Source: Streptomyces sp. cf386
Lineage (GTDB): Bacteria > Actinomycetota > Actinomycetes > Streptomycetales > Streptomycetaceae
NCBI RefSeq assembly: GCF_900103585.1
Contig: NZ_FNHV01000006.1
Span: 1 to 64,000, forward strand
Reading direction: 5' to 3'
DNA: 64,000 bases
A program made the translations under genes and the position numbers. Below, in pieces: positions 45,253-53,427 of this stretch (position 1 is its first letter; each line of letters opens with the position of its first letter). Below the pieces are notes generated by a model. It was not told the DNA's origin, made no database searches, and saw only the letters and a list, made by a program, of their open reading frames with translations.

Positions 45253-46584
45253 TCAGTCGGTGATGTACTGGCGCATCCCCGGAACGGTCAGCGTGCCGCC
45301 GAACTGGGCGGCCTGGGTGACCTTCACGTTGGTGAAGTAGATCCACGGGATGTTCAGCGGCGGCGGGTGCTCGGGGTCGAACGTGACCGGGATCAGGCCG
45401 AGCAGGTTCCCGGAAATGCTCTCCGTGTACATCACCGTCTTGCCGTCGGTGATCGTGGACTTGGAGCCCTCGGCCGCCTGCACATGGTGCGTCTTGCCGG
45501 ACTGCTTGTCCTTGACGATCTGGTGCAGGTCGCCGATGTCCGTACCGTCGGAGATGACGTACTTCAGCACCTTCTTGGTCTTGCCGCTCGCGGTCTTGAC
45601 CTCGACGATGCCCTGGTAGTCCGCGCCCTTCAGCGTCAGCGAACTGGCCTCCAGGTACCACGGGTCGTCGGGCACCAGGATCTGGTTGTCGACCCCGCCC
45701 TCGTCCTCCGTGGCGGCCTCGCAGCCCTCGGGGACCGTGGGGCTCGCGGACGGGCTCGGGGAGGCGGTGGCCTCGTCGGCCGCTTCCTCGGCCGCCTCGG
45801 TGGCGTCCTCGGCCGCCTTGGACGCGGTGTCGGTCGCGTCCTTCGCGGCGTCGTTCACCGTGTCGGTGACCTTGTCGGTGGTCTCCTTGACGGGGTCGGA
45901 CGTCTCCTTGTCGCTGCTCTCGGAGGGCGTCTCCTCGCTCGCGCTCGCCGACGCGGACGGCGTCGGACTCGGGCTCGCCGACTCCTTCTCGCCTCCGGTG
46001 AAGATCCCGCTGATCGCGTCGCCGATGTCCTCAAGCAGGTTGCCGCCGCTCTCGGACGGCGACGGCGACGGCGACGGGGTGGCCGTGTCGCCCGACTGAG
46101 CCTCGCTCGACTTGCTCGGGGAGGGCGTCGGCGTGGGCTCGGCCGCGTCGTCGGAACCTGAATCCGACGAGGAGGAGTCGCCCGAAGAGCCGGAGGAGTC
46201 CGAGGAGTCCTCGGAGGCCGACGCCGAAGGAGTCGGCTCCGCCGCCTCGTTCTCGTCGGCGGAGTCGGTGGACTCGTCGGCTTCCGGCGTCGGCGAAGCG
46301 GACGCACCGTCCGCATCCTCCGCCAGGGCCGCTACACAGTCCTTGTACTCGTCGGCGGTCAAGCTGTTCGAAGTCGACGGCGACTGCTCGTCGGCCAGGG
46401 CCAGCGTCGGCGTGAACCCCATGCCCATGAGGACCGCAGTCGGCATCGCGGCCATCGCTATCGCCTTGCCGGCCGGCATCTGCAACCTGGTGAACAGCGG
46501 CTTCTTGGGCGCCGCGTGGCGCGGCCCCGTTCTCTCCCGTGCCGGGGCCGCAGAGCTGTTGTCGCGGGCCTCGTCAGCCGACAC
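45253..46584 (-). CDS. Exported Ser/Glu/Pro-rich protein of the DUF6230-DUF6114 cluster
   Basis: About 443 residues. A hydrophobic segment ('AMAAMPTAVLMGMGFTPTLA') with an ALA cleavage site marks export. About 230 residues of low-complexity Ser/Pro/Thr/Glu ('PSPSPSPSESGG', 'KAAEDATEAAEEAADEATA') form a spacer, like those that cross the wall. A conserved C-terminal domain of about 150 residues ('VDNQILVPDDPWYLEASSL', 'VISDGTDIGDLHQIVKDKQ') ends near the gene stop. GTG 46584 (or 46590) overlaps the DUF6114 stop. Function unknown; envelope role inferred. Confidence 0.8.
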   Translation of the reverse strand: MSADEARDNSSAAPARERTGPRHAAPKKPLFTRLQMPAGKAIAMAAMPTAVLMGMGFTPTLALADEQSPSTSNSLTADEYKDCVAALAEDADGASASPTPEADESTDSADENEAAEPTPSASASEDSSDSSGSSGDSSSSDSGSDDAAEPTPTPSPSKSSEAQSGDTATPSPSPSPSESGGNLLEDIGDAISGIFTGGEKESASPSPTPSASASASEETPSESSDKETSDPVKETTDKVTDTVNDAAKDATDTASKAAEDATEAAEEAADEATASPSPSASPTVPEGCEAATEDEGGVDNQILVPDDPWYLEASSLTLKGADYQGIVEVKTASGKTKKVLKYVISDGTDIGDLHQIVKDKQSGKTHHVQAAEGSKSTITDGKTVMYTESISGNLLGLIPVTFDPEHPPPLNIPWIYFTNVKVTQAAQFGGTLTVPGMRQYITD

Positions 46585-47170
46585 GGTCACCCCCGACACG
46601 GTCCTCTGCCCGGAAGCCCAGCGGCCCGCCGCCGTGGGCAGGGCCGCCGTCGGCGGTCCCGTACGGCGGGTAGGACGGCCCCGGCTCGACGGTGCCCTCG
46701 GGAGCGCTGGGCGCGGCGCCCTCACCCGTGGGCCCCTCGGCGCCGTCCTGCGGCTTGCCCGCCTCGGGCCGGTCCTTGCCCGGCATCCAGGAGACGGCGA
46801 GCGCGCCGCCGATCATGGCCAGCAGGAAGCCGACGATGAAGCCGCCGATGTTGGAGACCACCAGGGACACCAGGGCGAGGATGATCGCCGCGACACCGGC
46901 GAACACGCGCGTCGCCTGCTGGAACCACATGGTCAGCCCGAGCGTGACCAGGAGGACGCCGATGATGAGGGAGCCGGCACCGGCGGTGGTCGCCATGGTG
47001 AGCGACATGGTGCCCAGCTTGAGGGTGGCGTACGGGAAGTAGGCGATCGGCACCCCGCCGAGCAGGGTGAACAGGCCTGCCCAGAACGGCCGGGTGCCCC
47101 GCCAGTCGCGGAATCGCAGACGCAACCGGGTGAAGGTCCCGGCGCTCTGGACCGGAGTCTCGGCACTCAT
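46574..47170 (-). CDS. DUF6114 membrane protein
   Basis: 198 residues with four close-packed membrane helices ('PFWAGLFTLLGGVPIAYFPY', 'TAGAGSLIIGVLLVTLGLTM', 'GVAAIILALVSLVVSNIGG', 'IVGFLLAMIGGALAVSWMPG') and a Pro/Gly-rich cytoplasmic tail. The DUF6114 family is regularly found next to DUF6230; its activity is unknown. It overlaps the downstream gene. The upstream hairpin at 47284-47313 may lower its expression relative to the first gene. Confidence 0.85.
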   Translation of the reverse strand: MSAETPVQSAGTFTRLRLRFRDWRGTRPFWAGLFTLLGGVPIAYFPYATLKLGTMSLTMATTAGAGSLIIGVLLVTLGLTMWFQQATRVFAGVAAIILALVSLVVSNIGGFIVGFLLAMIGGALAVSWMPGKDRPEAGKPQDGAEGPTGEGAAPSAPEGTVEPGPSYPPYGTADGGPAHGGGPLGFRAEDRVGGDRVG

Positions 47171-47283
47171 GGAAAACAGCTCCCTGGGTCCGGTGGAAGT
47201 ACGTACCGGCTCGGCCGTAGGCGTGAAGAAGCCGGAAGTGTGAGTCTGTTTGGGTGCCCGGCACCCGGAGGGGCCGGGCCGGC

Positions 47284-47313
47284 GGGGCGGGGAAGCGACT
47301 GCTTCCCCGCCCC
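47284..47313 (-). terminator. Intra-operon hairpin between DUF6230 and DUF6114 genes
   Basis: A 13-bp perfect stem (47284-47296 with 47301-47313) with loop GACT, 46 bases beyond the DUF6230 stop. It is probably a partial terminator or attenuator that favours the first gene. Confidence 0.75.
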
Positions 47314-47358
47314 CTGGGGCAGCTCAGCTCCCCCAGGACACCCCGGTGACGGAAACCG

Positions 47359-48003
47359 TCAGTAGCACTCCATGTCGGGGTTGGTGCCGAGACGCATCGA
47401 CAGCCCGCTCAGCTTGAAGGTGCCGGCCGTGGTCGCCCACGCCGTCTGCTTCACGCCGTAGAGGTCGGCCTTCTTCGCCTGCTGGGCGAAGCCGCCCGGC
47501 AGCACGTTCTCGCCCTGCTTGACGTCGGGACCGCGGGTCTTGTCCTTGACCGCGACGCCGATGTCGATGTCCTCGAACTCCGCATCCGCGTCGAGCTGGG
47601 CGACGTCGATGTAGAGCTTCTCGGCCGCGACCGGCTTCTTCGGGTCGTTGCCCGCCTCAAGCCGGAGGTAGATCGTCTTCCCTATGAGGGGGATCTCCGT
47701 CTTGACCGACTGGCACATCTTGTTGATCGTCGCCGTGTCGAACGACGAGATCGCGACCGGCACCTGCGTCTTCTTGTCGCCGGCGGTCGAGGTGTAGACG
47801 GTGTCGATGCCGCCGTACTGGGCGAATCCCTTACCGTGCAGTTCTTCGGCCGTCACCTTGAACTGCTGGCCGGAAACACTGAACGACGCGGCCAGCGCAC
47901 CCTGCGCAAGCCCGACACCCACCGCCGCGGCCGCGGCGACGCTGGGCACCATGACCACAGCGAACCGCTTCCATCTCGTCCCGCCACGCACCTGGGACTC
48001 CAT
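47359..48003 (-). CDS. DUF6230 secreted protein
   Basis: 214 residues. Signal peptide 'VAAAAAVGVGLAQGALA' with cleavage before 'ASFSVSG'. The mature protein is a beta-rich domain ('FKVTAEELHGKGFAQYGGID', 'LYIDVAQLDADAEFEDIDI') with two cysteines. These proteins were once mislabelled cholesterol esterase; no catalytic motif is visible. The ATG at 48003 has a perfect AAGGAGG seven bases away. It is the first gene of the three-gene cluster and likely the most expressed. Confidence 0.87.
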   Translation of the reverse strand: MESQVRGGTRWKRFAVVMVPSVAAAAAVGVGLAQGALAASFSVSGQQFKVTAEELHGKGFAQYGGIDTVYTSTAGDKKTQVPVAISSFDTATINKMCQSVKTEIPLIGKTIYLRLEAGNDPKKPVAAEKLYIDVAQLDADAEFEDIDIGVAVKDKTRGPDVKQGENVLPGGFAQQAKKADLYGVKQTAWATTAGTFKLSGLSMRLGTNPDMECY

Positions 48004-48205
48004 ATTTCCTCCTTCTCGGACGTACATCACCTGGTCCGACCCGCCCCCCGAAGAGGGCTCAACCGGGCAGGGATGGGAGAAGCGCTACGTCCTCGGGAAG
48101 GAGAGCGCCCGTACTCGAGAGGCGCGAACCGCACCCGAATAACCGGCGATCACCCCCGAGCGACACCACTGGTCGCGCCTGACACGCATCACGCACAACC
48201 TTGCT

Positions 48206-48243
48206 GGACAGGCTTCGCCGGGTGGGCGAAGACCCCCCTGTCC
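48206..48243. repeat. Nested stem-loop, possible leader RNA structure
   Basis: GGACAGG (48206-48212) pairs with CCTGTCC (48237-48243) and, inside it, CTTCGCC (48213-48219) pairs with GGCGAAG (48225-48231), leaving a five-base bulge. It lies about 200 bases upstream of the DUF6230 start and could be part of a leader or a terminator for read-through. Confidence 0.45.
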
Positions 48244-48379
48244 AAGAGCCGGCGCCACTGCCGCCGACTCTGCTCGGTGGGGACCCAGGAACTCCCGTGA
48301 CCCAACCGGCTGTCGGGGTACGGGAAAGGACCGAGCGTGGCCGATCGTGGTGCATTCTCGCCGCCCGCACAAGGGGCTT

Positions 48380-48397
48380 CGTTACTCGGTAGTAACG
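48380..48397. promoter_or_regulatory. Perfect 7-bp-arm dyad, candidate repressor operator
   Basis: CGTTACT-CGGT-AGTAACG is a perfect inverted repeat, typical in size and spacing for a TetR-type operator. It stands alone in the DUF6230 promoter region; the binding protein is unknown. Confidence 0.5.
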
Positions 48398-48525
48398 GCC
48401 GGATAACCGAACAACGACCCGCAGGTCTCGGACAGCGACCCAGGGTGGCGTCAAGCGACCGGACAAATCCAGGTATCACCGGACAGGCTCTGACAGAACG
48501 AAGCCCGTGACTTACCTGCAGTAAC

Positions 48526-48565
48526 TGCGGCCGCGATTACCAAGATTTGGTAAAGCGCGGCCGCA
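48526..48565 (-). terminator. Terminator of the thioredoxin/TPR gene
   Basis: Long stem 48526-48543 with 48547-48565 (one bulge) around GAT: the outer ten pairs are G/C-rich and the inner eight A/T-rich. It lies about 100 bases beyond the stop on the minus strand. Confidence 0.7.
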
Positions 48566-48661
48566 CTGGCGCTCTGTCGACAAATCTTTCACTCGGACAA
48601 CATCGGCCCGTGCGTTTAGTGACTGGTCAGAACAGGGCCGCCGCCCCGCTCGCAGCCCCGG

Positions 48662-49642
48662 TCAGAACAGAGCGCGCGCCAGCGCCCTGCGCGCCGCCGC
48701 CACCCGCGGATCATCGGCACCCACGACCTCGAACAGCTCCAGTAGCCGAAGTCGTACGGTGTCCCGGTCGTCACCCACCGTGCGCTGCACCGTCTCGATG
48801 AGCCGCCCGAAGGCGTCCTCGACATGGCCGCCCACCAGATCCAGGTCGGCGGCGGCGATCTGCGCAGCCGCGTCGGCGGGCTTGTCGGCGGCCTCCTTGC
48901 GCACCTGCTGCGGGTCCGCACCCTGCACCCGCTGGAGCAACTCGGCCTGGGCGAGCCCGAGTTTGGCCTCCGAGTTCGCCGGGTCCTCACTCAGTACGTT
49001 CTTGTACGCCTGCACGGCACCGCCCAAGTCGCCCGCATCCAGGGCCTGTACGGCGGCTTCGAGCAGGGCGTCATAGGGACCGGTGGGCGGGGCGGGAGCG
49101 GCCGTCTGCGCGCCACCCGGCTCGGCGTCCGGGTCCACCGTCAGGCCGGTCAGACCGAACCGCTGCTCGGCTACGGTGACGAGCTGGTCGAGCGTCTCGC
49201 GGATCTGCGCCTCGCCGGCCGCCCCCTGGAAGAGCGGCAGCGCCTGCCCGGCGACGACGGCGAACACGGCGGGAATCCCCTGCACGCCGAACTGCTGCAT
49301 CAGCATCTGGTTGGCGTCGACGTCGATCTTGGCGAGGAGGAACCGGCCGTTGTACTCGACGGCGAGCCGCTCCAGCACCGGGCTCAGCTGCTTGCAGGGC
49401 TGACACCACTCGGCCCAGAAGTCGATGACGACGGGCACCTCGGCGGACCGCTGGAGGACGTCCCGCTCGAACCCGGCCTCGTCGACGTCGATGACAAGAT
49501 CGGCGGGAGACACGCCTACGGCGCCCCCGCCCTGCCGGGCGGCCTCGGCACGCGCCTGCTCCGCCTTCGCCTTGGCCTCCTGGGCCGCCTTCACCGCGGC
49601 GAGGTCGACGACTCCGCTCATGGACATGTTCCGTGGCTGCAT
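48662..49642 (-). CDS. YbbN/CnoX-like co-chaperone (thioredoxin fold plus TPR)
   Basis: 326 residues. After a charged helical N-terminus comes a thioredoxin domain with active site 'FWAEWCQPCKQLSP' and cis-Pro loop 'VQGIPAVFAVVAG', then TPR-like repeats ('LLEAAVQALDAGDLGGAVQA', 'YKNVLSEDPANSEAKLGLAQ'). The architecture is that of YbbN/CnoX, a holdase that protects proteins from oxidation and hands them to chaperones. Here both cysteines (WCQPC) are kept, so redox activity is possible. The ATG at 49642 has GGAGG eight bases upstream. Confidence 0.9.
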   Translation of the reverse strand: MQPRNMSMSGVVDLAAVKAAQEAKAKAEQARAEAARQGGGAVGVSPADLVIDVDEAGFERDVLQRSAEVPVVIDFWAEWCQPCKQLSPVLERLAVEYNGRFLLAKIDVDANQMLMQQFGVQGIPAVFAVVAGQALPLFQGAAGEAQIRETLDQLVTVAEQRFGLTGLTVDPDAEPGGAQTAAPAPPTGPYDALLEAAVQALDAGDLGGAVQAYKNVLSEDPANSEAKLGLAQAELLQRVQGADPQQVRKEAADKPADAAAQIAAADLDLVGGHVEDAFGRLIETVQRTVGDDRDTVRLRLLELFEVVGADDPRVAAARRALARALF

Positions 49643-49809
49643 GCGTCTATCCTCCCCCGTCCGCCGCGTGTACGTGAAAAGCACGGTGAAAGCCGGTCCG
49701 GCCTACTGCTGTTCGACGCCGGGTCCCCACCCCACGCCGCGCGTGTTCGCCGCTTGCTCTTGGTCGCGTAGCGCTCGCACATCGCTCGCGTACGTCTATC
49801 GCAAGCTTT

Positions 49810-49826
49810 CGCTACGAGTCGTAGCG
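49810..49826. promoter_or_regulatory. Palindromic operator candidate upstream of the TetR gene
   Basis: CGCTACGA-G-TCGTAGCG is a perfect 8-bp-arm palindrome 94 bases before the TetR start, in a 277-base divergent intergenic region. It is of the right form for autoregulation and may also affect the divergent thioredoxin/TPR gene. Confidence 0.5.
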
Positions 49827-49919
49827 TAATGGCACCGAGTGCCTCCCGGACACCATGCCCCGGTGATCTCCCTCACGGCATCACAGAATCCGCCAATATC
49901 GCGGAGCTATGGTCGTGGG

Positions 49920-50558
49920 ATGCAGAGCCGCACCTCCGGCACCCGCCCCGGTCGCCCGCGCAGCGCCACCGCAGCCGCGGCGATCCTGGCCGCGACTCGT
50001 GAGGCACTGGTCGAGGTGGGCTGGTCCCAGCTCACCCTGGGAGACGTCGCCATGCGCGCCGGGGTTGCAAAGACGACCCTCTATCGCCGCTGGTCCGGCA
50101 AGAACGAGCTGGTGGTGGACGCGGTGGCGGAGCTCTTCGACGAGCTCGAACTCCCCGACCGGGGCTCTCTGGCCGCCGACATCGAGGGCGTGGTGCTTCA
50201 GTTCGCGGCGATTCTGGCCCGGCCGGAGGCTCGGAGCGGGCTGATGGCGGTGGTGGCGGAGTCGACACGGGACGACGCCCTGCGCGAGCGCATCCGCGAC
50301 TCAATCGTCGACCGCCAGAAGCACCTGGTCCTTCAGGGCCGCCTCCGGGCCCAGAAACGAGGCGAGCTTCCCCCGGAACCGGATCCGGAGGAAGCCGCAC
50401 ATACCGTGGACCTGATCTTCGACGTGGTGGCGGGCGCGGTGGTCCACCGCACCCTGGTGAGCGCCGAGCCGGTCGACGCCACCTGGGCGCAGAGCTTCAC
50501 GGCGCTCCTACTGAACGGACTGACGGCACCCGTCAGTCGTCCGACACCAGGAACCTGA
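49920..50558 (+). CDS. TetR-family transcriptional regulator
   Basis: 212 residues. The N-terminal HTH is 'TREALVEVGWSQLTLGDVAM' leading to 'AGVAKTTLYRRWSGKNELVV'; the ligand-binding domain has the TetR_C-type 'LIFDVVAGAVVHRTLV'. The ATG at 49920 lies six bases after TATGGT (49908-49913) with no close ribosome site, so a leaderless mRNA is likely; the frame is open upstream to 49839. A 26-base 3' overlap with the convergent immunity-like gene suggests no separate terminator. Ligand unknown. Confidence 0.88.
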   Translation: MQSRTSGTRPGRPRSATAAAAILAATREALVEVGWSQLTLGDVAMRAGVAKTTLYRRWSGKNELVVDAVAELFDELELPDRGSLAADIEGVVLQFAAILARPEARSGLMAVVAESTRDDALRERIRDSIVDRQKHLVLQGRLRAQKRGELPPEPDPEEAAHTVDLIFDVVAGAVVHRTLVSAEPVDATWAQSFTALLLNGLTAPVSRPTPGT

Positions 50559-51168
50559 CGGTGTCCACCACGAACTCGCCGTAGTGGAGGGCCGATCCGA
50601 TCACTTCCAACCGGTCGTACTGGTCCTGGGACAGAGCTCTCTCCGGTGCGCTGAGGACGCACCGAAGCAGCAGCCGCAGCGCCAGGTCCGGCGTGCAGCG
50701 GCGAGCACACTCGGCAAGCGCGTCGCGCACCTCGGCGGTCAGGAACTCCGCCCGTTCGATCTCGGCGACGACCGCGTCCCGCTGGGACCAGCCGTCCTCC
50801 GTGTCGACGCCGGTGAGTGGACGGACGTTCCTGTGCGCGGACAGCCTGGTGTCACACAGGCCGACGACCGTGCGCGTCCACTCGGCTCCGGTGGTCCGCA
50901 CGAAACCCGGCATGTACTGCGCTCCGGCGGTCCACAGCACCTCGAGTGTCTCCGAGGGCAGGTTGACGGCGAGGGTACGGGCGTCCCGGCGAACCGTCAG
51001 GGCCACCTCGCCGCTTGCCCCCGTCAGGTGTTTCGCCACGACGTCGGCGGCTGTGGGCCCGTCGTACATCCAGTCCTGATGGAAGAAGCCCATCACCCAC
51101 GGCACGCCGAAATCGAACTCGGTGAAACGCTGCACGGCGATCACCTTATGTACACGCGGCAGGTCCAT
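50533..51168 (-). CDS. CdiI-like contact-dependent inhibition immunity protein, without visible toxin
   Basis: 211 residues. 'FFHQDWMYDGPTAADVVAKH' matches the 'yFHQDW' hallmark of the CdiI_2-type immunity family near the N-terminus of the domain; a second half ('ALRLLLRCVLSAPERALSQD') is not assigned. No toxin gene adjoins it: neighbours are TetR and isobutyryl-CoA mutase, so it is an orphan that could protect against foreign toxins, or a protein re-used for another role. The ATG at 51168 lacks a clear ribosome site. Confidence 0.7.
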   Translation of the reverse strand: MDLPRVHKVIAVQRFTEFDFGVPWVMGFFHQDWMYDGPTAADVVAKHLTGASGEVALTVRRDARTLAVNLPSETLEVLWTAGAQYMPGFVRTTGAEWTRTVVGLCDTRLSAHRNVRPLTGVDTEDGWSQRDAVVAEIERAEFLTAEVRDALAECARRCTPDLALRLLLRCVLSAPERALSQDQYDRLEVIGSALHYGEFVVDTVRFLVSDD

Positions 51169-51254
51169 GGCAAAGAAGTTTCGGGGTGCGCTTGTGCGCA
51201 GACGTGAGGACCGTGGGGCAGGAGACCTCCCCGCCCCACCTCACCCCGGGCTCC

Positions 51255-52955
51255 TCAGAACCCCGCCGGCTCCGTATACACCCCCCACTCCTCCCGCAGC
51301 ACCCCGCAGATTTCCCCGAGGGTCGCCTCCGCCCGCACCGCGTCCAGCATCGGCTCGATCATGTTGGAGCCCTCCCGCGCGGCGGCGAGCATCGCGTCGA
51401 GTGCGCCCCGCACCGCACCGTCGTCCCGGCCGTCCTTGCGGGCGCCCAGCATCCGCACCTGGTCGCGCTCCACCTCGTGGCTCACCCGCAGGATCTCCAG
51501 GTCGCCGGTGACGGACCCGGTGTGGGCGTTGACCCCGACGACCCTCTTGTCGCCTTTCTCCAGCGCCCGCTGGTACTGGAACGCCGACTCCGCGATCTCC
51601 CCGGTGAACCAGCCGTCCTCGATGCCCCGCAGAATGCCGGAGGTGATCGGCCCGATGGGATGCCGCCCGTCCGGGTGCGCCCGCAGCCCGCGCTCCTTGA
51701 TCTGCTCGAAGATCTTCTCGACGTCGGCCTCGATCCGGTCGGTCAGCTGTTCCACGTACCACGAACCGCCCAGCGGGTCGGCCACGTTGGCGACGCCGGT
51801 CTCCTCCATGAGCACCTGTTGCGTACGCAGCGCGATCTCCGCCGCCTGCTCGCTCGGCAGCGCGAGGGTCTCGTCCAGGGCGTTGGTGTGCAGCGAGTTC
51901 GTGCCGCCGAGCACGGCCGCCAGCGCCTCCACGGCCGTACGTACGACGTTGTTGTACGGCTGCTGGGCGGTCAGCGAGACGCCGGCGGTCTGGGTGTGGA
52001 AGCGCAGCCACTGGGCCTTGTCGCTCTGCGCGCCGTACACGTCCCGCATCCAGCGTGCCCAGATACGGCGCGCGGCTCGGAACTTGGCGATCTCCTCGAA
52101 GAAGTCGACGTGCGCGTCGAAGAAGAAGGACAGGCCGGGGGCGAAGACGTCGACGTCCAGGCCGCGGGACAGGCCCAGCTCCACGTAGCCGAAGCCGTCC
52201 GCCAGCGTGTACGCCAGCTCCTGCGCGGCCGTCGCCCCGGCCTCGCGGATGTGGTAGCCGGAGACGGACAGCGGCTTGTAGGCGGGGATGCCGGACGCGC
52301 AGTACTCCATGAGGTCGCCGATGAGGCGCAGGTGCGGCTCGGGCTGGAAGAGCCACTCCTTCTGGGCGATGTACTCCTTGAAGATGTCGGTCTGGAGGGT
52401 GCCGTTGAGGACGGCGGGGTCGACACCTTGCCGTTCCGCCGCGACCAGGTACATGCAGAAGACGGGGACTGCCGGGCCGCTGATCGTCATCGACGTCGTC
52501 ACATCGCCCAGCGGGATGTCCTTGAACAGGACCTCCATGTCGGCGGCCGAGTCGATGGCGACACCGCAGTGCCCTACCTCGCCGAGCGAGCGCGGGTCGT
52601 CGGAGTCGCGGCCCATGAGCGTCGGCATGTCGAAGGCGACCGAGAGACCGCCTCCGCCGTTGCCGAGGATCATCTTGTAGCGCTCGTTGGTCTGCTCGGC
52701 GTTCCCGAACCCAGCGAACTGCCGGATGGTCCACGTCCGCCCTCGGTAGCCGGTCGGATACAGCCCGCGCGTGTAGGGGTACTCCCCGGGCCAGCCGATC
52801 CGCTCGAAGCCCTCGTACCTGTCCCCGGTTCGGGGTCCGTACACCGGCTCCACGGGATCGCCGGAGAGCGTGGTGAAGTCGGCCGTGCGCTTGCGCGCGG
52901 CGTCGTACCGGGCCTGCCAGCGGCGGCGGCCCTCGTCGATGGCGTCAGCGTCCAT
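51255..52955 (-). CDS. icmA: Isobutyryl-CoA mutase, large (substrate-binding) subunit
   Basis: 566 residues, the length of known IcmA. B12-dependent mutase interconverting isobutyryl-CoA and n-butyryl-CoA, linking valine catabolism to butyryl-CoA units for polyketides. Two residues separate it from methylmalonyl-CoA mutase: Phe80 in 'WTIRQFAGFG' (Tyr in MCM) and Gln198 in 'FKEYIAQKEW' (Arg in MCM); both are at the expected positions. The C-terminal B12 domain is absent, as expected, and must come from a separate IcmB not in this window. ATG 52955 is seven bases downstream of a TAAATT -10, so the mRNA is probably leaderless. A palindrome covers the promoter. Confidence 0.95.
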   Translation of the reverse strand: MDADAIDEGRRRWQARYDAARKRTADFTTLSGDPVEPVYGPRTGDRYEGFERIGWPGEYPYTRGLYPTGYRGRTWTIRQFAGFGNAEQTNERYKMILGNGGGGLSVAFDMPTLMGRDSDDPRSLGEVGHCGVAIDSAADMEVLFKDIPLGDVTTSMTISGPAVPVFCMYLVAAERQGVDPAVLNGTLQTDIFKEYIAQKEWLFQPEPHLRLIGDLMEYCASGIPAYKPLSVSGYHIREAGATAAQELAYTLADGFGYVELGLSRGLDVDVFAPGLSFFFDAHVDFFEEIAKFRAARRIWARWMRDVYGAQSDKAQWLRFHTQTAGVSLTAQQPYNNVVRTAVEALAAVLGGTNSLHTNALDETLALPSEQAAEIALRTQQVLMEETGVANVADPLGGSWYVEQLTDRIEADVEKIFEQIKERGLRAHPDGRHPIGPITSGILRGIEDGWFTGEIAESAFQYQRALEKGDKRVVGVNAHTGSVTGDLEILRVSHEVERDQVRMLGARKDGRDDGAVRGALDAMLAAAREGSNMIEPMLDAVRAEATLGEICGVLREEWGVYTEPAGF

Positions 52956-52963
52956 ACCTTCGA

Positions 52964-52987
52964 ATTTACTAGGACGTCCTAGTAAAT
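52964..52987. promoter_or_regulatory. 24-bp perfect palindrome over the icmA promoter
   Basis: Bases 52964-52987 form a perfect palindrome with core TACTAGGACGTCCTAGTA. Its left end overlaps the minus-strand -10 TAAATT (52968-52963) of icmA, and it ends 8 bases before the icmA start. Binding would block RNA polymerase, so a repressor operator is likely; the TetR or MarR product nearby is a candidate. Confidence 0.75.
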
Positions 52988-53051
52988 GTCGATGGCAGAC
53001 CGCCGTACGAATGTGTACGGCGGTGCGTGCGGCAGTGTGTACGGCGGTGGG

Positions 53052-53384
53052 TTACGCCTTCGCTGCCGCCGGAACGGGGCCGCTGACCAGCGGCTCGACC
53101 GTGCGGGTGACCTTGCGCTCCACGAAGAAGGCGGCGAGCGGGATGGTTCCCGACAGCAGCACCCACAGCAGCTTGCCGAACGACCACTTGGCCTTGGAGC
53201 CGAGGTCGAAGGCGAAGACCAGGTAGATGATGTAGAGGAAGCCGTGGATCTGGGAGACGGCGAAGGTGACGTCCTCGCCCATGTCGAAGCCGTACTTGAA
53301 CACCATGCAGGTGCACAGCACGAGCAGCATGACGGCGGTGACGTAGGCCATCACCCGGTAGCGGGTCAGGACGCTCTTCTTCAT
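53052..53384 (-). CDS. DUF3817 membrane protein
   Basis: 110 residues with three membrane helices ('VMAYVTAVMLLVLCTCMVF', 'IHGFLYIIYLVFAFDLG', 'LLWVLLSGTIPLAAFFVE'), typical of the short DUF3817 family of unknown function. ATG 53384 has no ribosome site and is seven bases after TACGCT, so it is probably leaderless. It ends about 96 bases from the icmA start and is on the same strand as icmA. Confidence 0.85.
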   Translation of the reverse strand: MKKSVLTRYRVMAYVTAVMLLVLCTCMVFKYGFDMGEDVTFAVSQIHGFLYIIYLVFAFDLGSKAKWSFGKLLWVLLSGTIPLAAFFVERKVTRTVEPLVSGPVPAAAKA

Positions 53385-53427
53385 GGGAAAGAGCGTAACC
53401 ACCGGTTCCGGGAGATCTTGCCCCGGG

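Larger units (their letters stand above)
48004..48661. other. Gene-free interval upstream of DUF6230 with several structured elements
   Basis: About 660 bases with no convincing coding frame. It holds a branched stem-loop at 48206-48243, a perfect dyad at 48380-48397 and a terminator-like stem at 48526-48565, annotated separately. It serves as promoter region for DUF6230 (leftward) and as 3' region of the thioredoxin/TPR gene. Confidence 0.7.

Noticed and set aside
48140..48300. Possible tRNA or riboswitch in the DUF6230 upstream region
   Set aside because: The stems do not fold into a cloverleaf and I could not match a known riboswitch; kept only as a structured element.
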